NCBI GenBank assembly: GCA_032173965.1
Contig: JAVUNC010000004.1
Span: 60,861,501-60,925,500, forward strand
Reading direction: 5' to 3'
DNA from: Sitta carolinensis
Taxonomy: Eukaryota; Chordata; Aves; Passeriformes; Sittidae
DNA: 64,000 nucleotides
The translations under genes and the position numbers were made by a program. Within the stretch, counting starts at the first letter, position 1; each line of letters begins with the position of its first letter. Below the pieces are notes generated by a model that searched no databases, was not told the origin of the DNA, and worked only from the letters and a program-made list of their open reading frames with translations. This document shows positions 51,843-64,000 of the stretch, in pieces.

Positions 51843-52084
51843 GATATGATACAGTGAAACACATCAACAAGTAAGAGCACAGGCACTTAGGAAACACCCA
51901 GACCATCATTCTGAATCTAGTGAAATCCATAGGACAGGAGTACGAAACAAGTGAAAGAGTGACATTTGGCAAAAATGGCCTGTGAATTTAATCTGAACTT
52001 CCTTAAGGAATTAGAACGAGAGGCTGTTCTGGAAGTCCTGTACCGTGACCAGATGGTGAGAAAAACAGAGGAGGAAAGAATAAG
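51843..52084 (+). other. SYTL3: SYTL3 exon with 5' UTR part and first coding segment
   Basis: TTATTTTTCTTTTCAAG at 51826-51842 is a good acceptor with a pyrimidine tract. The exon would run to the GTACTG donor at 52085, with 132 nt untranslated before the ATG. The acceptor choice is inference. Confidence 0.5.
51975..52084 (+). CDS. SYTL3: SYTL3 coding exon 1
   Basis: Encodes MACEFNLNFLKELEREAVLE and VLYRDQMVRKTEEERIR, the first Slp homology helix. Donor GTACTG, lacking G at +5. Phase out 2. An upstream TTG in the same frame is not a plausible start. Confidence 0.92.
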
Positions 52085-55000
52085 GTACTGCTGTTCCCCT
52101 GTTCCTGTTTTCTTTTTCTTTCTCTCTTTTTTTTTTTTTTTTTTTTTTCTTTTGAATTACTCTTCTCCCGTTTTGTTGTCCTCCTAAATGTACTCCCCTT
52201 TTAACTTCTTGTTAGCTAATGCCTTTGTATACTCTGGGAAATCTAAGGTCATCCACAGCCTCTTGTTTTTGCCTTTCTATTGACTCTACTCTAAAGATCA
52301 GCAAATCCTGTTCACTGAATAAAGTGCTTAGTGAATTTTACTTCCAGCCTTCATAGAAAGCTCAGGTGCTGGCTGCATTTTTTCTTTGAAGATTTTGTGG
52401 CATTCTCATCATGTTCCTATGTATGCATATACGTAGCCTTGGTAACATGGACCATATTCAGATCTTTGGCTGGCTTGTTTAGCTTGCATCGTGCCAAGAC
52501 TGGAGATAGGATATTGTTGGATACCTGCTCATTGTGCTAAATCCATCACTGTCCCTTCTCACACACAGCAGGCAGCAAGCTCACCACTCTGCCTTGGAGG
52601 TTGTTACTCCTGTCAGTAGATGTCAATGGTTAGGAAAGGGTTTTATTTACTAATTTCACACTATGCCAGAATCTCAGTTGGTGAGGATAAAGGATGATTC
52701 TCGAGTACTTTATTTGCTTTATATCTTGGCTAGGACAAGGATTTCCAGTACCTTGTATCCTGCTTTGTGATATTGCATCCCCTTGTAAAACTAGGTGTTG
52801 GTGTGGGTAAGGTACAAATTTTAGTCCCTTAAATGTGGAAACTTAAATTTGTTTGCATCAAACATTTATGTAAGTATTATGGGACATATTAAACATAAAA
52901 CAATATTAAAGTAATAGTAATTTTGTGACTTGGTTAGAAAATCCCTTTAAACTGATGATGATGTTACTATCAATTAAAAACATAGATCTTGAGTACTGGT
53001 ACATGGAACAGAAGCAAAGTTAATGACAAGGAGAGGTTTTGATATTTTGGGCTGTGTGCTGTTTTGGTTTTTAGCTTTCAGATTAACTTTTTTACTTGGT
53101 AGGATATTTAATTCTTGGATAAATATGATTAAAAAACCATCCAATGGAAGGGACCCTCAGTTTTTGTAAGCGAATGCATAATCACTTGCATACCATGATT
53201 TCAGTGCCCTGCACTGAGTGGGCCTAAAATGAACAAAACCCTGTCTATACTGAACTATTTCTCTGCTTGTATGCACGGTTCTGGTCATGCACACACAGTC
53301 ATCCTGCAGAAATGCTGTGTGTGCATGTTTTCAAGCAGTGCTCAACAGAGGTCACACTTGAGGGCATATCTCCCACTGGAAATGATATTGCACAACCAGG
53401 GTATTATTATTAAATTGTGCTTCGCGTGAGGATTTTGTTGTCCGTAATTTTCTTTTTTTTTTTTTTACCTGTGGAATTAGAAAAATGAAACTGCAGCTGC
53501 AGCAGCTTCGGTGGAAGGGTGCAAAGAACGCCAGGCAGCAGTCCCAGGAGCGGTGCTGCGCTCGCTGCCAGAAGGCGCTGGGCGCGCTGCTGAACAGGGG
53601 CGCGGTGTGCACCGGCTGCAGCCACCGCGTGTGCTCCGAGTGCCGCGTCTGCCTCAAGCCCTGCCTCTGGAAATGCACCATTTGTTATGCCCACGGGTAA
53701 GGAATGTTGTCTGCCTTGCACCAGTCACCCGGTGCGTGCCCGCTGCTTTTGCGTGTCTGCTGCTTGAACGGTTAATGAAACAAAGCCACTGGTGTGATGA
53801 AAATGTTGGCTGAAGTCCTTGGCAGTGATGAAATGGATGGCAACCTCGTGTTATTCTTCGCATAGCTGATGTTTCCCTGCCTTTGTTCAGCGAAATGGAT
53901 CCTCAGGGTAGGCCAGAGGTATTGTGAGTGTCACAGAGATGATAATAGCAAAGCATAGAAACAGTCATGAGTTTCTGAGCCACAGAGAGAGCTCCCTCCC
54001 CTACTCAATATTTAATCAGTGCATCCTCACAACCTGCTGAAGGTGATGTGCTTTGATGTAGTATAGCCAATTTTTTGACAATTTCCTAATCATTATTTTC
54101 TGCCTCTTACCACTGGAGTGAGAAACCTGATTGAGGAATAATTTGAAGTCATGCTTCATAAAATTTTAAAGAGCAAAACCAGTTATACTTTACTAGGAGT
54201 TGTTCAAGTATGGTTAGAAATACAAATTTGTTTACTTTGAATTAGTTGATTTTATTTTTTCTTTTACTACATCACATTTTTGTATTTCAGGATGCAGAAA
54301 GCAGGCTTTCTTTTACTGTATTGGTACATTTTCTAATATCAAAATATTTCTTCATAGTCCATTCTATTAATTGCAATCTTTATAAGCAAAATGATTTCAA
54401 TATATTTCCATATTTGATGAAAAATAATATATAGGTCAAGAATGATAGTTTGGGAAATTATTCAAAAACTCTGCTAGATGATAAATATCACTGTAGAAAG
54501 GGTGAGGATTTGAATGAAAATTGACTTCATGCCGACACAATGTAACCACCACTCTGCTCTCTCTGCAGGCGCCAAAATGAGATTAAAATAGAGGGAAATA
54601 TAAGGCAAAGTATTGGTCTCAAGTTAAACAAACTTGTTCGAAGTAATTTTTTATAGCTTGGAAGAGAGTTGTAAACTATTGCAACAAGATATTCTATGAA
54701 TCTTAAGTTTATTTAGCAACTAATATGTAAAATAGATAATTCAGCTCTATTTATATTTGATACAAAATAGTCACTAGACGTTGGTTGTATTTGTTTTGCT
54801 GTGTTTCAAACTATATGCACTAAACTCAAAAGTCAAAAGTTAACTTTCTGTATCCTTGTCTAGAAAACCCTCTCCACTTCCTCTTGTTTTAAATTAGTTT
54901 CCAGTTATTTGGTGGCCACAGTGGAAATCCCCTTTAGAGAGCCATTGGTTGTTAAGCTGCTTTGTGTAGTGCTTCACACCCTTAATTATTTAATGAGCTT

Positions 55001-58000
55001 GTCCAGATATTTAATGGCAAAACCAAGAAAACATTATTTAGATTAATTTAAAGACCCCTTTACTTTTCCTTCAGGAAATTATCTTTTTTATCTTGCTAAT
55101 ACAGATGGATATGCCAGCTATCATTGAATTTCTCTTTATAGTGAAGAGAGAGTACATTTGATCTTTAGTGATGATGTAAAATCAATTAAATTCAGTCAGA
55201 CTTCTTCCGTTGCCTTCAGTGAGCTTTACAACAAAGCTGCAAATCTCAAGAAAGGTAAGGAAGTGCAGCAATGTGGTAAATGGTACTCAGCACCTTTTGT
55301 TTGTCCTGGTGAGGGAAAATAGGATGGCTAAGAAAGGTAAGAGCTGATTTCCAAGTCCTGAGTAACTGTAATTTTGGGTCTTGTTTATCACTAGAGTAAC
55401 TTTTTCTTGACTCCGCAGCAGCAGCAGCACAATGGAGTTTCTTTCCTAGATACCGGGGTCATGTTTGTAAGGAATGTGCTTAAAAAACCTCAGTGAAAGA
55501 GCATGCAGGGATAGGCAAATTTTCTATTTCTTACAAAATAAGAAATTTTTAAATCCTTGTGAACTGACAAAGTTTGTATCTTTCACCTGGAAGAGACATC
55601 TCTTATGTGAATGGAGTTGGTATAGCATGTTGGGGTTTTCTTAAAGGAATCCTGTGTTCTAGAAGTCCAGAACATTTGTTTTGTTGGAGTTTAGTTTATT
55701 TTACCTGACAATTGTTCTTTATTAGCTTTGTTTTCATACTTTTGGTCATATCTTAACTCAATACACTCTTTATCAAAAAAGAAAAAGATATTTTCAGATC
55801 TATTTTCATTCTGTGTGTGGTCTAATTATCATAGAATGGTTTGGGTTGGAAAGAGCTTTAAAAGACCATCTGGGATCCACCCACCCTGCTGTAGGCAGGG
55901 GCACTTTTTACTAGACCAGGTTGCTCAGGCTCCCATCCAGCCTGGCCTTGAATACCTTCAAGGAAGGGGTGTCCAGAAATTCTCTGAGTAGATCCAATTA
56001 TCTCATGGATCTGTGCAGAACTGGAGATTAAACTCTGGAAGATAACCAGGGGGTGTTGGAAATTATATTAAGGGAAGGCTGGAGGTGAATGAAATCAAGG
56101 CACTACCGATGCAAAGCCCTTGAAGACAGATTTCGGGCATTTATTAGTTAATAAATCTCCATCCAAAATGAGTAAGTATCCTGTCTCAGTTATTTAAACC
56201 TAATTTTCAGATTCATCTGTGTTCAGTTATGCACAAGGGTCTATGGTTGGGTATGAAAAGAAATTGTACAGCCTACATGGGTAGTGGGGTTTCTTTTAAG
56301 ATTTTGCATTGCTACTTACAAAGATGTAATTTAAATGACGAAAAGGCTTTAAAATCAAGTGACAGAAAGAACAAAAAGCATCCTTCCTATAGTTTGTGTG
56401 TTTGATACAGAATAAGGTGAGGTGTGAAATGGCAGACCCAGAGGTTTTGTTGCCTGGGCCATTGGAGGATATCACTTGAGCTCTCATATTTAGAGATTTT
56501 GGTATCTTAAGATGGTAAGCCCTACATAAATTTACTGTTTGTATGCCATTGCCAGTTTCAAGCTATTTTGGCAGAGGGAATGGTAATAAAGTGATTAACT
56601 TTATAGAAGGAAAACCAGTGGGTGGGTAGAGAAGAAAGTTCAGCAGTGCCTGTGCTGAGGAAATGTTTGCAGTGAGACTTCATTTGATAGTAAACATCAC
56701 AAAATTGGTAAGGAAGGGAGACATTATATATGCCCTAATAATTACTAAGACATTTAGATGAGAATTTGGAACCTGAAGGATCCAGATAATCATATCCTCA
56801 GTTAATTTTTTATCTCTTTAATAATGAGTGAGTTCAAATTGCAGGCTTCAGGAAGAGTAAGATTTGCTGAAAATCTGATCTTGACAGAGCTATTTAATCT
56901 GATATAATCTTGTACTTGTTAATCATTACTTTTCTATTTCTGTGATCCTGGTGCCTTTGTAAGACATTGATGTAGCTACTGGTAGTCTCCAGAAAACGGA
57001 GACATGAAGCCCCTGTGCTGTGATGATGATGTTGTGGAGCTCAGTGCTCCCTGGTAGCCATCCCAAGTTCTGCTTGGAACCATGTCCTCTACCATGGACA
57101 TTCCTCACTTCTCAGACGAGGCTGTAGCTGTAGGCAGCCAGCTCCCCAATCAGCACAAGTGCCTGGGCTGCTTTGCAAGTTGGTTGTGCAGACTGGAGTG
57201 TTCCCAGGACTTCTGAGCAATGGCCAGAACAGCAGGTATTTCTTCCCATGGCCAGTCCTACATTGCAAAAAGGGAAACAAGCTATCAAACACCCCTTCCC
57301 TCCCCCCAAAAAAAACAAAACAGAAGGCCCAAAAATATTCCTCCCCTCTGATTTTTTTTTTTTTTCAGACCCACAGCAAAACAAATCAATAGATTGAGTA
57401 GTCATGAAATCTTAGTTTTATGTTAGGATTAATAAAGGATATTGGATCATTACATGGTAACTGAACATTTGAAAAAATGCACTTGCAAATATTTTGATTT
57501 GAATCTCTTTTGATTGTTTTCAGAGATGTGAAAGTGAAGGCTGGTGAATGGTTCTTTGAGGAACGAGCAAAGAAATATCCGGGTGAAGGTAATAACTGGA
57601 ACAGATCATAAACTGCTATGTAAGGTGTAGTTATCATCTGAGTGAAACACTGAATGTTCTCTGATACTGTATCCAATGTTTCTTCCATTTTACCATGCAG
57701 GCCATCTGTCTGTGCAGTAAATAAAACATGAACACAAATTAGCAGAGTGCATTTAAAAGTACAATAATTTTGTCTGAGTTATAAAAATAAGAAAATTGCT
57801 GGCCGTGCAGATTTGAACAATGAACATATAAGACTTCTAAGAAATACAATTATGTGAAATTAATATAGAAATGTTGTGTGTATAGGAAGAAAATGACCTT
57901 GCATTCGTCATTTTTCAAACTTTAAACTTCAGTTGTTTTCACTGAGGATGTTCTGAAGTTTGAAGAAAAGGTAGAAAGGAATAAAACCCCCCACATATGG

Positions 58001-61000
58001 CTTTAAATCAGCAAAGAGCTACACACTGCTCCGTTACCTTCCGCTGGCTGTGCCATTGCCTTGTGCTGGGTCTTTTCAGTGCCATTAAAAGTACAAAGCT
58101 CTAAAAGAAATTATGGAGGATGTTGGATGGATTGCTCTATGGGGAATGTGCTTTGCCAGCAAAGGAGCTGTTAGTGTTTGTTTTCACCTGCAATAACTAG
58201 CAAGGTGGAGAAGATTTGTTTCCTCTTTCCCTTGAAGTCCCTCTTCAGATAGGCATGTGCTTAATTTTGTGCCTGACTGTAGTTATATGATACAGTTTCA
58301 CTTCCAGTATCTGCATCTATTTTTAAGAGTAGGCGGTAAAAAGGAAATAACTAGGCCTTAAATCTCTCTTGGGATACTTAAATAGGAAGAATTTTATAAA
58401 TGGAAGAGCATAATCAGGCAAATTTTGGGTAGCTGATGTTTGTGAAAGGCAGCAGGCAGCATATTGAGAAACAAAACTAAAGTTCCTGTTAAAACAATTA
58501 ATTTAAAATTTGAAAGTTGTCACCGAAGTCCATTCTAGCTAACATAATTTCTGATTTTAAAGTGTTAGTTGACTGATTTTTTTTTTTTTTTTAAAGCACA
58601 CTTTCATCCAATAACCATTGATAATAATTTCCCCTCATTCTTTTCAATGAATATAAACCTGGTAATTTTATCAATCTCTCTATTACTGTAAAATGTTGTT
58701 CGTGGATATTGAATCTGATAATGCAAATTACTGACTTTCCCTTTTCTCAGCAAAATAATCAGTTCTCACTTTGAATTATGAAGGCTTTGTGGGTTCTTGA
58801 AGCATTTTGCTTAATTAGTCTAATGGTAATACTGTTGAAATCACAAAGATATAAGGATATACAGAAGATAAACCTGCAGGGAGAAATATGTTTTGTGTAG
58901 TTCCTTTGATTAGACCAACTGATATATTTAAAGGAGTTTAAAAAGTGACAAATTTTGAAACACAGCGACCTTTATGCGTCCTTCAATCCTGGAGGGACAG
59001 TGCCCTCTTTTGGTGTAAAAATATAACAGAACTGAGGTAATCGCTAGAAAGTAGGTTTAACTGAAAAAAAATAATTTTACAGTGAAGTTTTCTCATGTGT
59101 AGTAAAAAACCCCATTGTTATGCTTTTAATTTTTTGTATCCTCTACCTAAAGAATGAGATTAATATTTTCATAAAAGTGGTAGATTACTTTTAGTGACTA
59201 ATAAATTTAAAATTTAAGACAGTAAATGTTATTTATCAATAAGAGAGAATTCTGGAGTTCTGATTGAAAATTCTAGCATCCATGAGCTGATTGTTGTTTC
59301 TACCACTACTAACTAAGGTCTATTACTTTTGTGTAAGTAATCTTGTAATTAACGACATCTTCAGCAAAACATGGATCGCATGCTGCTTACTGTATCAGGA
59401 ATTACTGGTGATTAAAGTCACTCCAGATAATTGCAGTTTGCTATTTGCTATATTTGTGATCCCCTGGGAACAAACGACAGTTTTGTGAGTCTTCATTGTT
59501 CCTGCCTGATGGAGCTCTTGCTCCTTGGTGTCTTCACATCACGTGGCTGCTCACTTGAGGAATGTTCCATGGTTGCCATTTCCCTGCAGGGTTGCTCTTA
59601 GCAAAGGGTCTCGCTCATCTTTGAGCTAGTCAAGCATTTTCATCATTGCTCAGGTCTCTAGTAGGAAAAGTGAAAACAATTTTCCTGTGGTGCAAGAGGC
59701 GACTGTGTGTGTGCCCTTTACGCATTTCCAAGCTGCCCGTGGCATTCAAGCTCTGCGGCTGGAGAGCGCTTTAGTGCAGTGGGCCTGTGCCCCACCTGCC
59801 TCCTGGACCCCGGGAGGCTGAGAGCACTTAGGAATCTGCAGGAATGGGCCTCTTGGCATATCTGTGTGATTGCCCTTAGCATTTGTGAGGAGTTCATCTG
59901 AATATGTCACCTGCGGCAGGGGAGGCTGAAATCGTGGTACGGTTTGAGATGCAGGAGAAACTCGGTGTATTGCTTGGCATGTGTGATGATACATTAGCTG
60001 GGAATCGACTTCATTCCTGACTTGCATGTGCATGAGCTTCTGTAAACACAGGCCAGTTCCTGACAGGCACTGATTTTAAAAAGTGTTATACAGACATAAA
60101 TAACTGATGTTGCTACTAAGTGATCTCTGGATTTTTTTTCCCCTCCTTCATAGGCAAACATGAAACAGTTGGTGCAAAGCTCTTGGAATCTTACCAGAAT
60201 CTGAGGTAGGACTCATAAAAGGACAAACAGTCCTAGGACACTGAATTTGTATGGGTGATATATTTTATATTACACAACAACCAGTAGTTTGTATTCCTTT
60301 ATTTTGAAAAAAAATAATCAATACTTTTGAAGTTCAAATGATAAAAGCATAGAAGATTTTTCACATTTAGCTGTTGGCAACCCACAGAACAGGTATCACA
60401 TAAAGCAGAGGGTAAGTACCAAGTTTGGAGTAATAGTATCTTACTTGAAATGAAGGGACGTGCATTATCTTTGTTTATCTGCTTATATTTTTTGCACAGC
60501 TATTTATACAATTTTCTGTTATATTTCTTGCATAGCTATTTATACAATTATCTGTTAAATTTGCAAAGTACTTTTAAATGATTGTAAATGAAAGTAATTT
60601 GCTATGTGTCAGAACAGTATCATTATTTGTTCAATGGGAGATATTGCTGATATGGTAGATAGATAGTAGACAAGAAGTTAGACACTTTCACTTACCAAAC
60701 TTAAAAAAAAAAAAAATTAAATCTAGTTTACAGTGAATAAATACTTTGACTAGAGGCCAAAGCATGACCGTAGTTATTACTAGTGATATATAATGAAGTA
60801 ACAGTCTGCTTATTATGTTATTAAAGGAACCCTCTGCCTTAAAATAAACCAAACCAAAAAACCACACCAAACAGCAACAACAACTACTACCAAAACCCAA
60901 ACCAACCAAAAAAAACCTCAAAAGCCCCATGTAAAGCAAGATATGAAGAGATGGTCTCAATTAAATATAATTGTCTGGCAAGACACACCTGCATAAGAAA

Positions 61001-62694
61001 GAAACTTATATTCAGCTGAATAAGATCCTAACCAAGACTTGCTTTTACCTGGGTGTGGTAAAAACTAAAAAAAAAAAAAATCAAGAAGGAAGTTCACCAG
61101 CTACCTTAGGCTCTGTGATTGTGCTGTGATAACAGAATCAGTCAGATTTTTTTTTTCACAGGCCAGGACTGTTTACCACAGATGGTATGGCAGGAATGTT
61201 TAAAGGGTCTTTAACAGCTCTGAACCCAGGCAAGGAAGGATCCTTTTAGTATTGTAAATAAAGATGACTGTTTTCTGAAAACATCTCTCAACAAGACATG
61301 GGGTGCATTTTACAGGAATTGTGTTTTAGAACTCAGACTGTAATACTGCTAGCCATATAGAAGTCTAGGGAGCCTATCCTAAATTAGGGCTTCCTGATAG
61401 TTCTAATTTAATAATTTTACCTTGAGCACCCCAAGATTGAGAAGGAAGAAAGGTAGTCCGAATTCCTTAGAACAGGCAATAAACCTGTGCCGCAACTCTT
61501 ACAGACACATGATGTTGACCCAGACCTTTGTAGAGTGCAGGAAACATGGGTAATGAAGATACTGTGCATGGACATAGTTTATTTATTCATTTGTTGGCAT
61601 AATATATTAATTGTTGCACTGTTTCTCTTAAATTTCCAGTAAAATTTCTGTTGTACCTCCAACTCCACCTCCTTTCACAGAATCAGCAGCAGGAACCAGT
61701 GTGATGGGAAATGTATGTATCTGCAAAATATACAAAGAAGTGTATATTAGGGTGTCATTCATATGAAAAGGTCAGCCACAGAAATGTGGCAAATAACTGC
61801 TGTATATCACTCTGCAATATAAATGCAGCCTTTTGTTACTTCACCATTATTTTTATGCTCCATGGGTACTGGGAGAGTAAGTTTAGAGGCTATGAGGGCT
61901 GCTTTCAATTAGTTTTCAGTTTTTGAGGGAAGTGGTTAACCAGTCTACTTGACATTAGAATGTTTCATCTGGTTTTTGGTGCCTTATCACAGAAAGACTG
62001 GACTGAGATCTGAGTTCCACTCAAACCTGGAGGATGTCATGTTCCTGTGGCATTCAGTAATCATGTGTCACGTCACTTTCATTACAGAATGAGAAACAGT
62101 GGATTTGATGGCTGCCTTTGCATTGCAGTTTCTAGTGGACAGAATAGTAGATGATGGCTTGAAACTCACAGAAATTGCACTAAATTACTGTTTCATTTAA
62201 TTTTGGACTGGATTCTCAGGCCCAGGTTTTGAAGCCCATTGCCATTCTGTAGACATTCTTATGTACTTACCTGGAGTTTGAGGAAAACTTTGTTCTGTAA
62301 TAGTCAAGTATTAAATAGCTTACAACAAATCAGTGATGTAATTAGCTGTGTTTATGGACTTCATATGTGATCTTTCTGTGAGGAGTTCTACTTATATGTG
62401 AAAGACCACGGAACTGAAAAGATTATTTCCATCTTCATCCATTAGTGTGATGGTGTCCAGCTGTACCAATGTATGTCCTCAGAGGTATTTGTCTGCAGAA
62501 GTGAGCAAAGGGCTGCAGCCTTACCATCTGATTGTTATGTGCTCTGTAGATGTGTAATCATGGAAACTTTACAATTACAAATATTTTGTGTTTTCTTACT
62601 CTTTGCATCTCCCGTCTGCAGGAACTTGGAGAGTCTAAAAGGTTTAATAAATCTGTGGAAAACTTGTTTTTGTCTCTCACAACACATATAAAAA
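51975..62694 (+). CDS. SYTL3: SYTL3, synaptotagmin-like 3, N-terminal part (six coding exons, cut at right edge)
   Basis: Six exons encode the first 196 residues and one base of the next. In order: helix SHD1 (about 9-53, KELEREAVLEVLYRDQ and then QQLRWKGAKN); a Cys-rich zinc-finger segment with CxxC pairs at 63/66, 80/83, 88/91 and 102/105; SHD2 with GEWFFEERAKKYP (116-128) and KHETVGAKLLESYQNL; then a proline-rich linker (SVVPPTPPPF) and FNKSVENLFLSL. Slp proteins bind RAB27 through SHD1/SHD2, where the W-F-x-E-E-like motif matters, and bind membranes by two C2 domains in vesicle docking and exocytosis. The C2 exons are not in the window. ATG context is AAAAATGG (A at -3, G at +4). The zinc-finger exon is strikingly GC-rich. 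Confidence 0.93.
52085..53480. other. SYTL3 intron after coding exon 1
   Basis: Contains a poly(T) run (52127-52148) and a shorter one before the acceptor (53453-53466). Nothing else recognised. Confidence 0.5.
52127..52148. repeat. Poly(T) run, 22 nt
   Basis: Uninterrupted T homopolymer, followed by more T-rich sequence. Confidence 0.9.
53481..53696 (+). CDS. SYTL3: SYTL3 coding exon 2 (zinc-finger exon)
   Basis: Acceptor GGAATTAG, donor GTAAGG. Encodes RKMKLQLQQLRWKGAKN and then the zinc-binding segment (RCCARCQKALG, GAVCTGCSHRVCSECRVC, WKCTICYAHG). Third codon positions are mostly G or C, unlike neighbouring exons. Phase in 2, out 2. Confidence 0.95.
53697..57523. other. SYTL3 intron after coding exon 2
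   Basis: Contains a reverse-strand CR1 end (55828-55990). No other element or exon was recognised. Confidence 0.5.
55828..55990 (-). mobile_element. CR1 LINE 3' end, reverse orientation
   Basis: The + strand reads 'tcatagaatggtttgggttg', 'actagaccaggttgctcagg' and 'catccagcctggccttgaat'. This is the standard reverse complement of a CR1 3' end. It is short and truncated but relatively well preserved. Confidence 0.9.
57524..57588 (+). CDS. SYTL3: SYTL3 coding exon 3
   Basis: Acceptor GTTTTCAG, donor GTAATA. Encodes DVKVKAGEWFFEERAKKYPG and E. It carries the SHD2 aromatic-acidic motif expected to contact RAB27. Phase in 2, out 1. Confidence 0.93.
57589..60153. other. SYTL3 intron after coding exon 3
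   Basis: AT-rich; nothing recognised. Confidence 0.5.
60154..60205 (+). CDS. SYTL3: SYTL3 coding exon 4
   Basis: Acceptor TTCATAG, donor GTAGGA. Encodes GKHETVGAKLLESYQNL, the end of the Slp homology domain. A 52-nt exon. Phase in 1, out 2. Confidence 0.9.
60206..61639. other. SYTL3 intron after coding exon 4
   Basis: Contains the 36-bp-period duplication at 60492-60560 and short poly(A) runs near 60700 and 61068. Nothing else recognised. Confidence 0.5.
60492..60560. repeat. Tandem duplication, 36-bp period, two copies
   Basis: The 33-nt unit at 60492-60524 recurs at 60528-60560 with three mismatches; its core AGCTATTTATACAATT is identical in both. Confidence 0.9.
61640..61712 (+). CDS. 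SYTL3: SYTL3 coding exon 5
   Basis: Acceptor TTTCCAG, donor GTATGT. Encodes SKISVVPPTPPPFTESAAGT and SVMGN, the proline-rich linker start. Phase in 2, out 0. Confidence 0.88.
61713..62621. other. SYTL3 intron after coding exon 5
   Basis: Nothing recognised. Confidence 0.5.
62622..62694 (+). CDS. SYTL3: SYTL3 coding exon 6 (last in window)
   Basis: Acceptor GTCTGCAG, donor GTAAGT. Encodes ELGESKRFNKSVENLFLSLT and THIK; FNKSVENLFLSL is a family hallmark. Phase in 0, out 1. The next exon was not found before the window end. Confidence 0.92.
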
Positions 62695-64000
62695 GTAAGT
62701 AGCTTTCCCTGTCTTGTCATTCCAGAATAATGTAGTCAAATGTTTTAATTTTTTGGCCACAGTGTTGGCCAAGAAGTCATAATAAAAAAAAGTCTGTCAA
62801 GTAATGGCTGAAATAATTAATGCCAAGACTGTGCCAATCTGAAAAATAATACAGGAAATCTATTTCTCATTCAGTATTCTGCCAGTTGTTAAATAAACTG
62901 ATTATATCAAACCAGAACACCTTTCTTGAAAAGATGTGAAAAGACTGTATATTTTTTCTCTTAATTTACCAGGTGGTCAGATGCAGTATATTTAATTCAT
63001 GTTAGAGTAATAACCAGTTTCTGATCTTTGTGTTGTCTGGCTGAATCCCAGCTGGCCCTGTCAAAGGATCTATTATCGAAGTTTAATATTTTCATTCACT
63101 GGCAGTATTCCTGAGGACTTCACTTCCTTCCTCTTTCTCAGTCTAGTTGTGTGGAATTTTTCAGTGCACATTTCTAAGTGCTCTCCAGTCCTAACAGCTC
63201 CTGTTTCATTCTGATGCTTTTGGTTCCTTCCATTCTCTTACACTGCCTGCTGTTCCTAGGGATGCAGACTGTGTGCACACCTGTAAAGCTAACCACACTG
63301 AGGACAGTCAGCCTTTGTGAAAAACAAATTAAAGGCATCAGTGACCAGAGGAAAACAACTTCTGAGCCATAAGAAGATTACAGGTGCTTGCAAATTTGCA
63401 TGGATTTGAGCAAACCGTAGTGTTTTCTTACTAGCTTCAATTTACACAACCCCACATGTGAGATAAGACCTGAACAAATCTGACTTCAGTGCCTTTCCCC
63501 CTAACTCTTGTTTTAGCTCTTGTTTGGTCTTTCCTTTAGCTTCTTCCACCCATCTTAAAGACCTATTCTTCTTTAACTATGCAAATTTAATGTTGTCTGT
63601 GAGAATGCATGTTAAAGCTATGCAGAGACATGGTGACTTGCTCCTAAACAGAAGCATGGTGTAAGACACTGGAAACAGTAATAGTGACAGCACAGAACTG
63701 GATGCAAAGTAATTTATTTAGCTTTTTGTTAGTTGAAGCCTGGCCATATCCCAGAGTTACTGATAAAGACTGTCAGGACTAACAGCAAACTAACTTATTA
63801 ATTCCCTGCTACCAAAAAAGAAGGTACTACTCCACTCACATCTGTCTTTTCTCTCTGTTTCGAGCTTTATGCTGTATAATTAGCATCTGGAACCCTCTGG
63901 AAACTAGTTTAGCAAATTTAAAGGGCAAAACATTAACCTAGACAAAACATAGGTACTTTTCTGCTGTTTTAGTGAGTTAAAAGGGCTCAAGGTAAGATAT
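62695..64000. other. SYTL3 intron, open at right edge
   Basis: No further SYTL3 exon was recognised; C2-domain exons must lie to the right. No transposon seen. Confidence 0.55.

Noticed and set aside
62695..64000. Further SYTL3 exons, including a frame at 63178-63372
   Set aside because: That frame does not resemble the Slp linker or C2 domains and lacks convincing splice borders in the right phase.

Overview
The window is vertebrate nuclear DNA, most likely from a bird. It is AT-rich with long introns and isolated CpG islands. It carries several CR1-type LINE tails and avian-style LTR fragments, and no bacterial gene organisation. Three protein-coding genes can be reconstructed exon by exon, with every reading frame and splice phase closing correctly. 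Their order, TMEM181 (+), DYNLT1 (-), SYTL3 (+), matches the mammalian 6q25-type block as I know it. Gene identities rest on protein sequence I recognise, not on a database search.

Layout. 1-28: edge of an LTR. 29-3800: no recognised gene (TULP4 would be expected upstream by synteny, but no exon was found). 3845-4560: CpG island with TMEM181 first exon 1a. 4328-15517: long first intron, with two CR1 copies and a second CpG island (about 10545-11060) holding alternative first exon 1b. 15518-33886: TMEM181 exons 2-17. 33887 to about 37185: its 3' UTR. About 37185-40040: tail-to-tail gap. 40392-45086: DYNLT1 on the minus strand, five exons, 113 aa, with a CpG-island promoter. 45259-46070: two LTR-like fragments abutting that promoter. 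46070-51842: upstream region of SYTL3. 51975-62694: first six coding exons of SYTL3, encoding the Slp homology domain. The C2 domains lie beyond the right edge.

The three genes are not an operon and are not known to share one pathway. TMEM181 is a multi-pass membrane protein of the Wntless-like family. DYNLT1 is a cytoplasmic dynein light chain. SYTL3 is a RAB27-type effector in secretory-vesicle traffic.

The most notable observations are a textbook minor-spliceosome AT-AC intron in TMEM181, a possible second minor-class donor at intron 8, two TMEM181 promoters feeding the same splice phase, and an LTR lodged at the edge of the DYNLT1 CpG island. I saw no evidence of a wholly new gene system; most of the rest is ordinary intron and intergenic sequence.
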